Origin: Candidatus Latescibacterota bacterium
GTDB lineage: Bacteria > Krumholzibacteriota > Krumholzibacteriia > G020349025
Assembly: GCA_020349025.1 (NCBI GenBank)
Contig: CP070763.1
Coordinates: 3,105,761-3,138,484, forward strand
Direction: 5' to 3'
Length of the DNA stretch: 32,724 nucleotides
Shown: piece after piece, positions 15,453 through 24,178 of the stretch
How positions within the stretch are numbered: position 1 is the stretch's first letter
Layout: each line of letters opens with the position of its first letter
Notes under the pieces: model-generated
The model's input: the letters and a program-made list of their open reading frames with translations, nothing else
Databases searched by the model: none
Told to the model about the DNA's origin: nothing
Position numbers and translations under genes: made by a program

Positions 15453-17123
15453 TCACTCGCGCGCCGGATCGCGGATGCGCTGCGCCCACCCCTTCTCGCA
15501 CTCGCGAATCTGCTCCGCCGTCAGCGGCGTGTCGCGCTCGGCGACTCGGACGCTGCCTGCCGCTCCGAGGAAGACGTTGGGGGCGAAGCAGTCGACGTAT
15601 CCGGCTGGCGCCTCGCGCTCGTGCGCCATGCCACGGAAACGCCGCGGATCGACCGCATTGCGCGCAATCACGTAGTCGTTGAGACCGAGCAGGTCGATGA
15701 TGTGAACGTGCGGAAGCGACCAGGCTGCGACCCCGACCGCCTGGAAGGCATGCACCGGGAGGGTGTCGCCACCGATCTTTGCGCCTTCGGCGCGCGTGGG
15801 ATAGAGAGTCGTCAGGTAGTGCTGGTTGATCTTGTGCTCCTGATGGCGCACGCACACCCAGTGGCTGATCAACCATTCCTGCAGCTCGTCGAAGACGCGC
15901 GCGTAAGCACGCACTGGAGTGGGCCAGCTCGGCGCAATCGCGACGCGCATCCGCCGGGTCTGGTCGCGTGTGTCGAGATTGCGCGTGACCCACCAGTGGC
16001 TCCACGGGACCGGCCAGGAGAGGAGAACGAAGAGTGCAGCAGCCGCCGTCGCCGCGCCGGGTCCGAGGCGTGAGCGGTTCAGGAGCCAGACGAAGCAGAC
16101 GAAGAGCAGCAGCAGCAGGTGGCTGTAGGGACGGTACTCGAAGTGATCACCACCGATGGCGAGCGTGTAGTAGAGCACATGCAGGACGACGGTGGCGATG
16201 CCGATCCAGCGCACGAGAACGTCCACCCCAGGCTCGCTGCGCGCCGATGAGAGGCGCTGCTCCGCCGGCACCGCCGCGCGCTGCTGGATGCCCACGACGA
16301 GCAGGAGCAGGGGCACGACCCAGAGTGCGTACTCGACGATGAAGGAGAGCGCGTAGCGCAGCCCGCTCTCGGGCCAGAAACCGACGAACTTGGCGTAGTA
16401 GGTGTTCGGAAGCCACTCGCCATAGGTGGCGCGCCGCCACACGATGTGGGCTGGGATGCCGGCGAGTGGAGCCGACGCAAGCAGCATCCCGAGGCGAGCG
16501 CTCGGGCGCGCTGCGAGTCGCAACCCCACGATCAGGAGCGTCGCCGCGGCGTAGAGCAGGCCGTCGGGTCGCGTCAGCGTGGTGCAGGTGGCCGCCAGCG
16601 TGAGCGTGAACACGCCACGCGCACGTTCGAGATCACCGAAGAGCGCGGCGTAGATCCAGGCCACGAGGAAGAAGTTGAACATCGCCGTTTCGAAACCGGA
16701 GCTGGACCACGCCAGGAAGGTGCGGTTCGTGGTGACCGCGAGCAGGACGAGCGCGATGAAGAGGATGCGGTGGCGCCTCAGCTCCGGACGCCAGCGCAGG
16801 CGCAGGAGCATCGCCGCGCCGAGCAGAAGCGTGAGGAACGCAAAGAGGAGTGCCAGGTTGTTCGCGATCTGCGGTGGCTCGACGTCCAAGAGGCGCCAGG
16901 CCAGGTCGAGCATCGCCACCCACAGAAAACTCGTGTACCCCTCGACCGGCCGAAAGGGCTCGGCGTTCCATACGTAGCCGTGACCCAGGATGCCGTTGCT
17001 CACGTAGCGGAAAGCGATGAAGGCATCGTCGGTGAGGAACCAGAAGAGCCGCCAACCGCCGAACAGGAGAGCTCCCGCCCCAATCAGCACGAGCGTCAGC
17101 CAGAGTTTCTCGGCGCGCGTCAT
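15453..17123 (-). CDS. Polytopic GT-C-type glycosyltransferase, AftB-like
   Basis: About 556 aa with roughly ten hydrophobic helices and a soluble C-terminal part of about 130 residues. The first periplasmic loop carries an acidic pair and hallmark segments, DDAFIAFRYVSNG and HGYVWN, then VEGYTSFLWV. This pattern is shared with mycobacterial arabinofuranosyltransferase AftB and related GT-C enzymes that use polyprenyl-phosphate sugars. It would transfer a sugar onto a cell-envelope glycan or lipid on the periplasmic side. The frame is open up to 17216, but the Met at 17123 (MTRAEKLW) begins directly before the first membrane helix and is preferred, although its ribosome site is weak. No neighbouring glycan genes are seen, so donor and acceptor are unknown. 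Confidence 0.75.
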   Translation of the reverse strand: MTRAEKLWLTLVLIGAGALLFGGWRLFWFLTDDAFIAFRYVSNGILGHGYVWNAEPFRPVEGYTSFLWVAMLDLAWRLLDVEPPQIANNLALLFAFLTLLLGAAMLLRLRWRPELRRHRILFIALVLLAVTTNRTFLAWSSSGFETAMFNFFLVAWIYAALFGDLERARGVFTLTLAATCTTLTRPDGLLYAAATLLIVGLRLAARPSARLGMLLASAPLAGIPAHIVWRRATYGEWLPNTYYAKFVGFWPESGLRYALSFIVEYALWVVPLLLLVVGIQQRAAVPAEQRLSSARSEPGVDVLVRWIGIATVVLHVLYYTLAIGGDHFEYRPYSHLLLLLFVCFVWLLNRSRLGPGAATAAAALFVLLSWPVPWSHWWVTRNLDTRDQTRRMRVAIAPSWPTPVRAYARVFDELQEWLISHWVCVRHQEHKINQHYLTTLYPTRAEGAKIGGDTLPVHAFQAVGVAAWSLPHVHIIDLLGLNDYVIARNAVDPRRFRGMAHEREAPAGYVDCFAPNVFLGAAGSVRVAERDTPLTAEQIRECEKGWAQRIRDPARE

Positions 17124-17225
17124 TGGGCACCGTGGGGTTGGAGTCGGCCGCACGGCGGCCGGGTCGCTGGCCGCTTCAGCAGCGAGCGTCAGTCTTCGCG
17201 TACACGATACACGCACGCCACGCCG

Positions 17226-18146
17226 TCAGCCACGCGGCGGCTGCGAGCGTTGCGCCTTCATCTCCTCCAGCTCTTCGAGGCTGCGTGGCCAGTCCCCACG
17301 CAGGAGGCGCGACATCGCGCGGTCTGCCAGCAGCTTGCCCGCCGTCTGACAACGCGCACAGTAGTTGCACTCGTTCTGCGCATAGACGATGCGTTGCACC
17401 GGGTCGCCGCACACCGGACAGGGTTGACGATAGCGGCCGTGCACCGCCATCTCGTCGCGGAATGCGGTGACCTTCTCAGGGAAGCCGTCCGCGACCTGGG
17501 CGCGCAGCCGCTCGATCCACTCGAGCAGCGTGTCGCGCGTCGCCGCGTACAGCGCGCGCACCTCGCCAGGATCGAGCTGCCGCGTGCGCTTGAGTGGAGA
17601 CAGCTTGGCGCGGTGCAGGATTTCGTCCGAGTACGCGTTGCCGATGCCGCTGAAGAGGCGGGGATCGGTGAGGGCGCGCTTGAGCGTGCGGTTTTCGCGC
17701 ACGAGCGCCTCCTGGAACCGAGTCGCGCTCGCCTCGAGCACCTCGAGGCCGCCCGGGTTCAACTCCTCGAGCGCGTCGATGCCGCGTACGACGTGGAGCG
17801 AGGCGCGCTTCTTCGTGCTGGCCTCGGTCAGAAGCAGCGTCCCCGTCGAGAAATCGAACGCGGCGAGTCCCACCTTGCGCGAGAGCTTCGCACCCGCGTC
17901 GCGCCAGCGCAGCCGACCCGCAATCATCAGGTGGAGGACGAGATGCAGCTCCTGCTCGAGCCCGATCGCGATGCGCTTGCCGATGCGTCGCAAGCCGGTC
18001 ACCCGCAGACCCTCGACGCAGGCCAGCGGGGGCTCCACGCTGCGCAGCAGGAACGGGCTCTGCAGCCGCACCCGCTGCAGGCGCTCCCCCACGATCCGCG
18101 GTTCCAGCCGTTCGATGTACAGCTGCACGTCGGGTAGCTCGGGCAT
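17226..18146 (-). CDS. Fpg/Nei-family DNA glycosylase, divergent subgroup
   Basis: This 306-aa base-excision repair enzyme of the formamidopyrimidine/endonuclease VIII family would remove oxidised bases by a glycosylase/AP-lyase reaction. The start at 18146 is fixed by the family: the catalytic Pro2-Glu3 must follow Met (MPELPDV). Lys57 lies in RRIGKRI as in Fpg, the H2TH motif is [18 protein letters not shown], and the zinc finger is CPVC...CARC with 16 residues between the pairs. Two features are unlike housekeeping Fpg. The void-filling Arg-Phe loop (usually DxRRFG) is replaced by [11 protein letters not shown], and about 35 residues continue after the zinc finger. This points to a separate Fpg-like subgroup whose lesion preference may differ. 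The glycosylase assignment is firm; an 8-oxoguanine preference is not. Confidence 0.9.
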   Translation of the reverse strand: MPELPDVQLYIERLEPRIVGERLQRVRLQSPFLLRSVEPPLACVEGLRVTGLRRIGKRIAIGLEQELHLVLHLMIAGRLRWRDAGAKLSRKVGLAAFDFSTGTLLLTEASTKKRASLHVVRGIDALEELNPGGLEVLEASATRFQEALVRENRTLKRALTDPRLFSGIGNAYSDEILHRAKLSPLKRTRQLDPGEVRALYAATRDTLLEWIERLRAQVADGFPEKVTAFRDEMAVHGRYRQPCPVCGDPVQRIVYAQNECNYCARCQTAGKLLADRAMSRLLRGDWPRSLEELEEMKAQRSQPPRG

Positions 18147-18274
18147 GAGCGGCATGGTGTCGACTTGCATCGAGCGGCGTCAAGGGAGTGGCGCCCCCGC
18201 GAGCGCCCTCCGTTCCCTCCGGTTCGAAGCGACGAGCGGCGATGCAGCCGGTTATCGGCGAGTGAGTGCCTCGA

Positions 18275-18309
18275 CCCCCTCGCCGGCGGGGGCGCGCAGC
18301 CGGTACAAT
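18275..18309 (+). promoter_or_regulatory. GC hairpin followed by a -10-like TACAAT
   Basis: TACAAT at 18304-18309 matches five of six positions of the -10 consensus, 56 nt before ATG 18365. Just upstream lies an imperfect palindrome centred on CGCCGGCG (18281-18288) flanked by C5 and G-runs. No -35 box is recognisable at the right distance, so an activator or operator may act there. The rest of the 218-nt gap 18147-18364 shows nothing. Confidence 0.35.
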
Positions 18310-18364
18310 TCATGATGCGCGAGATCCAGGCAGCATGCGGTCGTCAGCATCGGAGGAACGTACG

Positions 18365-19723
18365 ATGCTCATTAGTCGCGACGATTCGCGCTACAAGTTC
18401 TACAAGCCGTTCTACGACGCGAGGCGCGGGATCATCCTCGTCCTCGCTTCTCCTGAAGCCAGCATCCGAGACGGCCTCGCCGTAGCCGAGCTGGCGCGCT
18501 GTTTCCCCCGACCCGAGTACGATGGAATCGAGATCGAACCCTCCCGCCCCCACGTGAACCCCGCGGAAAACCTGATTCTCATCGGCTTCGTATCGCTGCA
18601 CCTCGATCCGGACAAGACACCCGCTTCCGAACCGAAGCCGCTCGGCCTCGGCAAAGAGTTCCTGAAAGATCGCTACCCCGCAATCGAGGAGGCGTGCTGC
18701 TTCCGTTTCGAGGGAGACAAGAACCGCTTCATCCGCAACGTCGTCACCGGCACAGAATTCGTTCCGAAGGAAGTGGGAACCACGAGCGTGGACTACGGTG
18801 TCATTCGTCGTTTCTACCGGGCGCATGTGAACAACACCCTGCTCTTCGAAGGCAGCCATCGCGCCGGGACGCTCGGCGTCGTGAAGGTGGCGACGATGCA
18901 GAGCTACCTGAACGAAATCCAAGCAGGAATCGACCAGATCCCCGACTTCGACACCTCGCTTCTCGTCGAGATCCTGGTGCGCGTGTCGTACGAGCCCGAG
19001 CGCGAACATGGGATCTTCTCGATCAACACGATCAAAACGGAGCTCCTCTCGATGGTCTACAACTACCGCTGGCGCTACGAGTTCAACGGGGAGGGCTGGA
19101 AGGACCAGCTGCCGTGGCACATTCGCCTGTCGATGAAGAAGAACGAGGCCGCGGTTGCCGTTCCTTGTGGCGAAGCACTCGATTCGGTGCCGCGTCTCGA
19201 GATCGAAGCTGACCTGAGCCGCCTCGACGGCGCTTCGAAAGCGCTTTGCGAGCGCTGCCTCGGCAACGGCAAGACACCTGCGACGCGTCCGCTCCGCGCT
19301 GGCGAGATGGCGAGGTTTCTCGATGTCGTGTCACCGCACCTGGAGAGCTTTCGCGTCAAGCTGATCGGCGAGTCGGGACTCCGCGGGGTGCGGGCGCGCC
19401 CACTTCCCGAGGGGCTCCAAAGCTCCATTCGCATGCAGCGCAAGCGCTTCATCGTGCTTTCCGCGCTCTGCCGGACGCTCGGTAAAGCGCTGCAGTACGA
19501 CGCCGGCACGCTGCGCCGGCTGTTTCCCGACCTGGCGCCCGCGCGCAGCGACAAGGAGCTGGAGGCGCTCTTCGTCAACACCATTCGCGGTAAGCTCGCC
19601 GAAGGGTTCGCGCCGCTCATGGAGCCGGCGCACTCCTACCTCCACTTCGAAGCCGACCGGCAGGCGAAAACCTACTGGCTCCGGCTCGACACGATCACGC
19701 TCGTGCTCAAGCTGCGTTTGTGA
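18365..19723 (+). CDS. Unrecognised 452-aa protein
   Basis: I cannot name this family. No signal peptide or membrane segment is visible. The N-terminal 190 residues look like an alpha/beta module: a strand (GIILVLASPEASI), then about residue 70 NLILIG, then DYGVIRRF (from residue 143), and EGSHRAGTLGVVKVA (from residue 162). This DYG-hI...G-x-H-x-x-GT arrangement resembles an uncharacterised Rossmann-like module I recall from other bacterial proteins (weak recollection). The C-terminal 170 residues are helical and charged and contain a CERC pair near residue 297. ATG 18365 is chosen for GGAGG at 18352-18356. It is divergent from the DNA glycosylase gene and convergent with the PLP-enzyme gene, which ends only 17 bp away. 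Codon use is like its neighbours. Confidence 0.75.
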   Translation: MLISRDDSRYKFYKPFYDARRGIILVLASPEASIRDGLAVAELARCFPRPEYDGIEIEPSRPHVNPAENLILIGFVSLHLDPDKTPASEPKPLGLGKEFLKDRYPAIEEACCFRFEGDKNRFIRNVVTGTEFVPKEVGTTSVDYGVIRRFYRAHVNNTLLFEGSHRAGTLGVVKVATMQSYLNEIQAGIDQIPDFDTSLLVEILVRVSYEPEREHGIFSINTIKTELLSMVYNYRWRYEFNGEGWKDQLPWHIRLSMKKNEAAVAVPCGEALDSVPRLEIEADLSRLDGASKALCERCLGNGKTPATRPLRAGEMARFLDVVSPHLESFRVKLIGESGLRGVRARPLPEGLQSSIRMQRKRFIVLSALCRTLGKALQYDAGTLRRLFPDLAPARSDKELEALFVNTIRGKLAEGFAPLMEPAHSYLHFEADRQAKTYWLRLDTITLVLKLRL

Positions 19724-19740
19724 CGGCTGCGGGCGTCGGC

Positions 19741-21195
19741 TCATGCGAGGAGGGCCACCCGCGAGTTGAAGGCGTCGATCAGACGCTCCCACTCCTCGAC
19801 CTGGAGGTAGGTTTCGCACCAGAAGTCGGGGTCCCAGAGGCGTTGCAGCTCGTCGACGCTGCGCTGCTGCTGTTCGACCCAAGTGAAGTACTTGAGGTTG
19901 TGGATTCGCTTGCGCTCGCGGTAGGTCAGCTCGCGTAGGTGATCCGTGCTGATCGCCTCGATGTGGCGTCCGAAAGTGCGCGCGGCCAGTTGCGCGCTGT
20001 AGGCACCCCGTTGCTCGCGCTGCTCCTGGACGCGGCTGCGGTATAGATCCATCGAATCGGTGAGCACGGTGAAGACGACGTCGTCGCGACCGAGGTCGTA
20101 GAGTCGCGCGGTCTTGATCGACGCCACCAGGTTGCAGATGCTCGAGATTCCGAGAAGCGGCAGCTGCGTGCTGATGAATTCGTCGCCGATCCCCTCCCCC
20201 GCCATCCAGCACTGGCCCTCCGGCTCGTTGAACAGACGCATGAGAGCGATGCAGCGCTCATCGTCGATTGCGCACACGAGGTCGGTGTTGCGCACGTTGT
20301 GAATCCACGGTACATGCTTGTCACCGATGCCCTCGATGCGATGTCCACCGAAGCCACACTCCAGGAGCGTCGGGCACTGCAACGCCTCGACGGCCGTGAT
20401 GCGCACGTGCGGATGCACGCTGCGCAGGAAGTCGCCCGCGGCGAGGGTGCCTGCAGAGCCGGTCGCGGAGACGAACGCCGCCAGCCGTTGGCGGGGGGAC
20501 GCGACGCGGCGGAAGATCTCCTCGAGGGTTCCACCCGTGACGTGGTAGTGCCAGATGGCGTTGCCGAACTCCTCGAACTGGTTGAAGATCACGCACTCGG
20601 GTCGCGTGCGACGAATCTCCCAGCAGGCGTCGTAGATCTCCTTGACGTTCGATTCACTCCCGCGCGTTGCAATCACCTCGGCGCCGAGCGCGCGCAACCA
20701 CTCGAAGCGCTCGCGGCTCATCTCCTCCGGCAGGATGGCGACCGAGTCGCAACCGAGGAGGGCGCAATCGAAGGTGCCGCCGCGACAGAAGTTGCCCGTC
20801 GACGGCCACACGGCCTTGTGTGCCGTCGGGTCGAAGTGACCGGACACCAAGCGCGGCACCAGGCATCCGAATCCGGCACCCACCTTGTGGGCACCGGTGG
20901 GAAACCACTTGCCTACGAGACCGATGATGCGCGCTTCGACCTGCGTCAGCTGCGCTGGAAACTCAATCCAGTTGCCATCGTTGAAGCCACCACCCGACTC
21001 CAGCGGCTCGTTCTTCCAGGTGATGCGGAAAAGGTTCAACGGGTCGACGTCCTGCATGCCGACCTGCGCCAGAGCGGAGCGCGTCGACTCTGGAACGAGC
21101 TGTGGATCGCGCATCTGTGCAAAGGTCGGAATGCGGATGCCGCGCTCGCGGCAGCGCGCGGCAGCCTTGTCGACGACAGCCTCGTCGATCCGCAT
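19741..21195 (-). CDS. Fold-type II PLP-dependent enzyme (cysteine/threonine synthase-like)
   Basis: About 484 aa, longer than cysteine synthase (about 310). The PLP-binding lysine is most likely K104 in PTGAHKVGAG. The asparagine loop PSTGNFCRGG (about 131-140) and the phosphate-cradling glycine loop TGSAGT (about 245-250) are the hallmarks of the tryptophan-synthase-beta family. It would catalyse a beta-replacement or elimination on a serine-, cysteine- or homoserine-type substrate. A long C-terminal extension (about 140 residues, charged, helical) has no counterpart I recognise. ATG 21195 is chosen for GGGAGGG just upstream; the frame stays open into the next gene. It starts 13 bp after the META lipoprotein gene and so is probably the last gene of the operon. 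Confidence 0.85.
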   Translation of the reverse strand: MRIDEAVVDKAAARCRERGIRIPTFAQMRDPQLVPESTRSALAQVGMQDVDPLNLFRITWKNEPLESGGGFNDGNWIEFPAQLTQVEARIIGLVGKWFPTGAHKVGAGFGCLVPRLVSGHFDPTAHKAVWPSTGNFCRGGTFDCALLGCDSVAILPEEMSRERFEWLRALGAEVIATRGSESNVKEIYDACWEIRRTRPECVIFNQFEEFGNAIWHYHVTGGTLEEIFRRVASPRQRLAAFVSATGSAGTLAAGDFLRSVHPHVRITAVEALQCPTLLECGFGGHRIEGIGDKHVPWIHNVRNTDLVCAIDDERCIALMRLFNEPEGQCWMAGEGIGDEFISTQLPLLGISSICNLVASIKTARLYDLGRDDVVFTVLTDSMDLYRSRVQEQREQRGAYSAQLAARTFGRHIEAISTDHLRELTYRERKRIHNLKYFTWVEQQQRSVDELQRLWDPDFWCETYLQVEEWERLIDAFNSRVALLA

Positions 21196-21208
21196 CGAAC
21201 CCTCCCTG

Positions 21209-21673
21209 CTACTCCGCCCTGGCGAAGTGCAGCGTGCCGGAATCGTAAGGCAGCTCGAGGTAGAGCTTTCCGTCTCGAACGAAGTAGGTGGTGGCGCGCT
21301 CCAGCTCCTGCAGAAAACGCTGCGAGTGCGATCCGGGTGGGCACATCGCCCGTGTGGACCCCAGCGCACCGATCTTGACCCGATGGTCGTCGACGAACTC
21401 GATGCTGCCGAAGGCGCGGTTGCAGTCCGCCCGGATCTCGAGCTTGCCGTCCGCGAGCACCTTCAGCGTGTAGTGCTGCGGCTCCTGCACGTCGATACGC
21501 TCGACCGGCGTGACCAACGCCGTCCAGCGCAGCTCGACCCCGGAGAACTCGGGTGGAAACTCGCCCGCGCCGGCGGCGGGGGGCGGCAGCGGCTCCTCAG
21601 CCGGTCTCTCCGCTTCGCGGCCGCACGCCAGCAGCAATAGAAGTGCAGTCAGAAGCATCCGCTCGCTTCGCAT
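21209..21673 (-). CDS. META-domain (HslJ-like, DUF306) lipoprotein
   Basis: This 154-aa protein has a short hydrophobic signal ending in a lipobox (LLAC, Cys17), a proline-rich linker, and one META domain. Recognisable elements are ADCNRAFGSIEF (the conserved Cys-Asn of the family), STRAMCPP (conserved T-x-M-x-C) and the final strand pair GKLYLELPY. E. coli HslJ, of this family, is a heat-inducible envelope protein linked to novobiocin resistance; a biochemical activity is not established. ATG 21673 is well placed after GGAGAGGAG. It lies 30 bp after the photolyase stop and 13 bp before the PLP enzyme. A place in the outer membrane or periplasm is inferred from the lipobox. Confidence 0.85.
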   Translation of the reverse strand: MRSERMLLTALLLLLACGREAERPAEEPLPPPAAGAGEFPPEFSGVELRWTALVTPVERIDVQEPQHYTLKVLADGKLEIRADCNRAFGSIEFVDDHRVKIGALGSTRAMCPPGSHSQRFLQELERATTYFVRDGKLYLELPYDSGTLHFARAE

Positions 21674-21703
21674 CGCTCCTCTCCCTGAAGTCCGTGCGCC
21701 CGC

Positions 21704-23176
21704 TCAGGCGCCAAACCTCGCCATGTAGCCGGCGACGTTGAACTTGCGTGCCGTGTTCTTGGAGCTCATGCTGCGGATCTTACCGTAGACGTTGCGCTCC
21801 GGCCATGGGCGATCGAAACGCCCAAGGCACCAGAAGATGCCACTGTACGAGTTGGGGTCGCGTCCGTCGAGCGCGTACTTGTTGTTGAGCTCGATCATCG
21901 TCGCGAGCGCCTTGCGTGGCGTCGGCGACCATTCGAGGATCTTCTTGCCCCAGAGCATCCGCAGGTAGTTGTGGATGACGCCCTCGCGGAGCAGTTGCGT
22001 TTGTGCCGCGTTCCAGAGCGCGTCGTGTGTGCGCGCCGACTCGAAGTCCTGCCTCGAGTAGCGGTGCGTGCGCGCGTCGTGTGCGTGGTCGGCCAGAGTG
22101 TTGCGCGCCCACTCGGGCAAGCTGGCGAAGCTCGCATAGTCGGAGCGCCGGGCGCAGAAGGCAAAGCCGAGCTCGCGCCAGGTGACGAGCTGATCGAGGA
22201 ACGCCTCGGCCGACCGACTCATCCCCCACCACCCTTCGCGGCGGCCGTCGGGGTGCCCGCACTCCCCGGGGAACCACCCCTCCGAGCGCACGAGATCGTG
22301 GAACACCTGGTGCGCCGAGACGTGACCGAAATGCAGGTACGCAGAGAGACCGCTCGTGACCGCCACCTGCGGCTCGTTGCGATGCTCGGCGTAGCCGCCG
22401 AGTCGCGACTTCAGGAAACGGCGCAGCACCGCCTCCCCCTGGGCGCTGCCTCCCGCAAGCGCGACGGGTGCGACGGCGTGCGCGAGCGGCAGCGCCGCAA
22501 GCGAGCCCGCCTCGGCGCGCAGCAACCTGTCGGAGGCGGGCTTCCAGCGCTTCCCGACCGCCGCCGGGAGCGCACGCGGAGCCGCGAGCCGCACGCGTGC
22601 CAGAGGATCCGCTCGCGGCGAGGCGGTCCAGTGGTTCGGCAGCTCCTTCTGCAGGAAGCGCCGGAAGGAGTAAGCGGTGGTGAACTCCCGCTCGGCGGCG
22701 CGGAGCGGCAGAAGACCGTTCGAGTCCACCCTCTCGAGCCGCACGCGAACCTGGGAGGCGGCGCGCGCGATCATGCGTGGCAGGAAGAAGCAGGGGAAGT
22801 CGTCCGTGACCACGACGCACGCGTCTTTCGCCAGCGCCCGGAGCAGGCCACGCCCTGCGCCAGGGCGCGGCTCGACGTAGGGGAAGTAGCGAACCCTCTT
22901 GCCTGCGAGTCGGCGCGCGTTCTCCGCCATGCCCTGGAGAAGGAACGCGTGCAAGCGTGGGCTCGCCCACGGATAGTCGCTGCGCAGAGCTTCGAGCACC
23001 AGAAGCGGCTTCTGCAGCTGCCGGGCCCACTCCACCGCGCGCTGCAGGGCGAAGTTCCAGCGGACGCGCCGTTGCGCCACCATCCAGTAGAGGACGAAGT
23101 CCGCGCTCGGACGCACGTCGTGGGCGTTGGCTGCTTCGATGCGGATCTCGGGGACGGCCGACATCGGATGTCGCAT
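21704..23176 (-). CDS. Class II CPD photolyase
   Basis: About 490 aa. It splits cyclobutane pyrimidine dimers in DNA using blue/near-UV light and FADH-. It is class II rather than the class I PhrB of E. coli, as shown by the early segment YWMVAQRRVRWNFAL (photolyase alpha/beta domain). C-terminal signatures are NKYALDGRDPNSYSGIFWC followed by LGRFDRPWPER in the FAD-binding helical domain. Two starts are possible, 23176 and 23164 (MSAVPEI). The first overlaps nothing and lies 7 bp after the preceding stop. Neither has a strong ribosome site, consistent with translational coupling to the DUF523 gene. The context (TIGR01777, SDR and DUF523-DUF1722 genes) is typical of photolyase stress modules. 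Confidence 0.93.
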   Translation of the reverse strand: MRHPMSAVPEIRIEAANAHDVRPSADFVLYWMVAQRRVRWNFALQRAVEWARQLQKPLLVLEALRSDYPWASPRLHAFLLQGMAENARRLAGKRVRYFPYVEPRPGAGRGLLRALAKDACVVVTDDFPCFFLPRMIARAASQVRVRLERVDSNGLLPLRAAEREFTTAYSFRRFLQKELPNHWTASPRADPLARVRLAAPRALPAAVGKRWKPASDRLLRAEAGSLAALPLAHAVAPVALAGGSAQGEAVLRRFLKSRLGGYAEHRNEPQVAVTSGLSAYLHFGHVSAHQVFHDLVRSEGWFPGECGHPDGRREGWWGMSRSAEAFLDQLVTWRELGFAFCARRSDYASFASLPEWARNTLADHAHDARTHRYSRQDFESARTHDALWNAAQTQLLREGVIHNYLRMLWGKKILEWSPTPRKALATMIELNNKYALDGRDPNSYSGIFWCLGRFDRPWPERNVYGKIRSMSSKNTARKFNVAGYMARFGA

Positions 23177-23183
23177 TCGTGCT

Positions 23184-24158
23184 TCAGACGTGATTGCGGA
23201 GCATGAGCTCTTTCGGGTGTGGCTCCAGGTACGTCTGCCCGCGCAGATACTCGACGTCGTAGTGACGCACCAGATGGCGTACGAGCGTGATCGGGACGAC
23301 GAGTGGGATGAGCTCACGCCGGAAGTCCTCGATGACCGCTTCCAGCTCTCGCCGGTCTTCGGCGGTCGCGCACTTCTTGAAGTACCCCTGGACGTGCTGC
23401 AAGACGTTGGTGTGCTTGCGGATCGTCGCCATCCGCCGCAGGGCGTGCATGAACAGAGCGCTGTACTCGGCCACGAGCTCCTTGCGCGAGCGTGCACGCG
23501 GATTGGCGACGATCCGTCCCAGCTCGCGGTAGGAGACCGGATCGTGCGCCAGGAGCAAAAGCTTCTCTGCGGTGTGGAAGCGCACGAGATCACCGCTTCT
23601 CCAGCGGCTGGCGAAGAGGGTGCGCAGGCGCCGGTAGGCGAACACACGCTCCAGAAAATTCTCGCGCAGGCGCGCATCGCTCAGCCGCCCCTCCTCCTCG
23701 AGCGGGAGATGGGGCAGGGCTTCCTTGAGCACGCGTGCAAAGGCGCCGACCCCGGTGCGCCGGGCGCCACCGGTTTGCTCGTAGACACGCACGCGCTCCA
23801 TGCCGCAGCTGGGTGAGTCCTTCTTCAGGATGTAGCCACACAAGTCCATCGAAGCGAGCTCGCGCACCTTGCGTTGCGCGTAGCGCGCCATGGCGCGCGT
23901 GTGATCGGCGCCGCTCTTGGGCGCGACAAGATGGGTTTCTTCGCCCTGACGTTGCAGGCGGATCGACTCTCGCGGAATGCCGAGGCCGATGTCGACCTCG
24001 GGACACACCGAAACGAAGCTCACGAACGGGCCGAGCTGATCGGTGACGAATCGACTGCGCTTGTGACCGCCGTCGAAACGCACCTCCTCCCCCAGAAGGC
24101 ATGTCGAGATCCCGATGCGGATCTCCTCGTCGACCGCCTGCGGCTGCTGGTGCGGCAT
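23184..24158 (-). CDS. DUF523-DUF1722 protein (TudS-like thiouracil desulfidase fused to YbgA domain)
   Basis: 324 aa with two domains. The N-terminal DUF523 (residues 12-165) carries the three conserved cysteines that ligate a [4Fe-4S] cluster in characterised TudS desulfidases: C20 in STCLLG, C52 in VCPEVDIGLG and C118 in DSPSCG. The C-terminal DUF1722 (about 195-320) is the YbgA domain. TudS enzymes remove sulfur from 2-thiouracil; whether this fusion acts on free thiobases or RNA-derived thiouridine is unknown. ATG 24158 follows GGGAGAG. In E. coli ybgA stands directly upstream of the photolyase gene phrB. The same neighbour pairing is seen here, with a photolyase of another class. Confidence 0.87.
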   Translation of the reverse strand: MPHQQPQAVDEEIRIGISTCLLGEEVRFDGGHKRSRFVTDQLGPFVSFVSVCPEVDIGLGIPRESIRLQRQGEETHLVAPKSGADHTRAMARYAQRKVRELASMDLCGYILKKDSPSCGMERVRVYEQTGGARRTGVGAFARVLKEALPHLPLEEEGRLSDARLRENFLERVFAYRRLRTLFASRWRSGDLVRFHTAEKLLLLAHDPVSYRELGRIVANPRARSRKELVAEYSALFMHALRRMATIRKHTNVLQHVQGYFKKCATAEDRRELEAVIEDFRRELIPLVVPITLVRHLVRHYDVEYLRGQTYLEPHPKELMLRNHV

Positions 24159-24178
24159 CCGCTCTCCCTCGGCTTCGA

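Noticed and set aside
16446..18137. 563-codon plus-strand frame opposite the glycosyltransferase and glycosylase genes
   Set aside because: It spans two unrelated minus-strand genes and their gap. The translation is charged low-complexity sequence, and the minus-strand genes have clear catalytic motifs.
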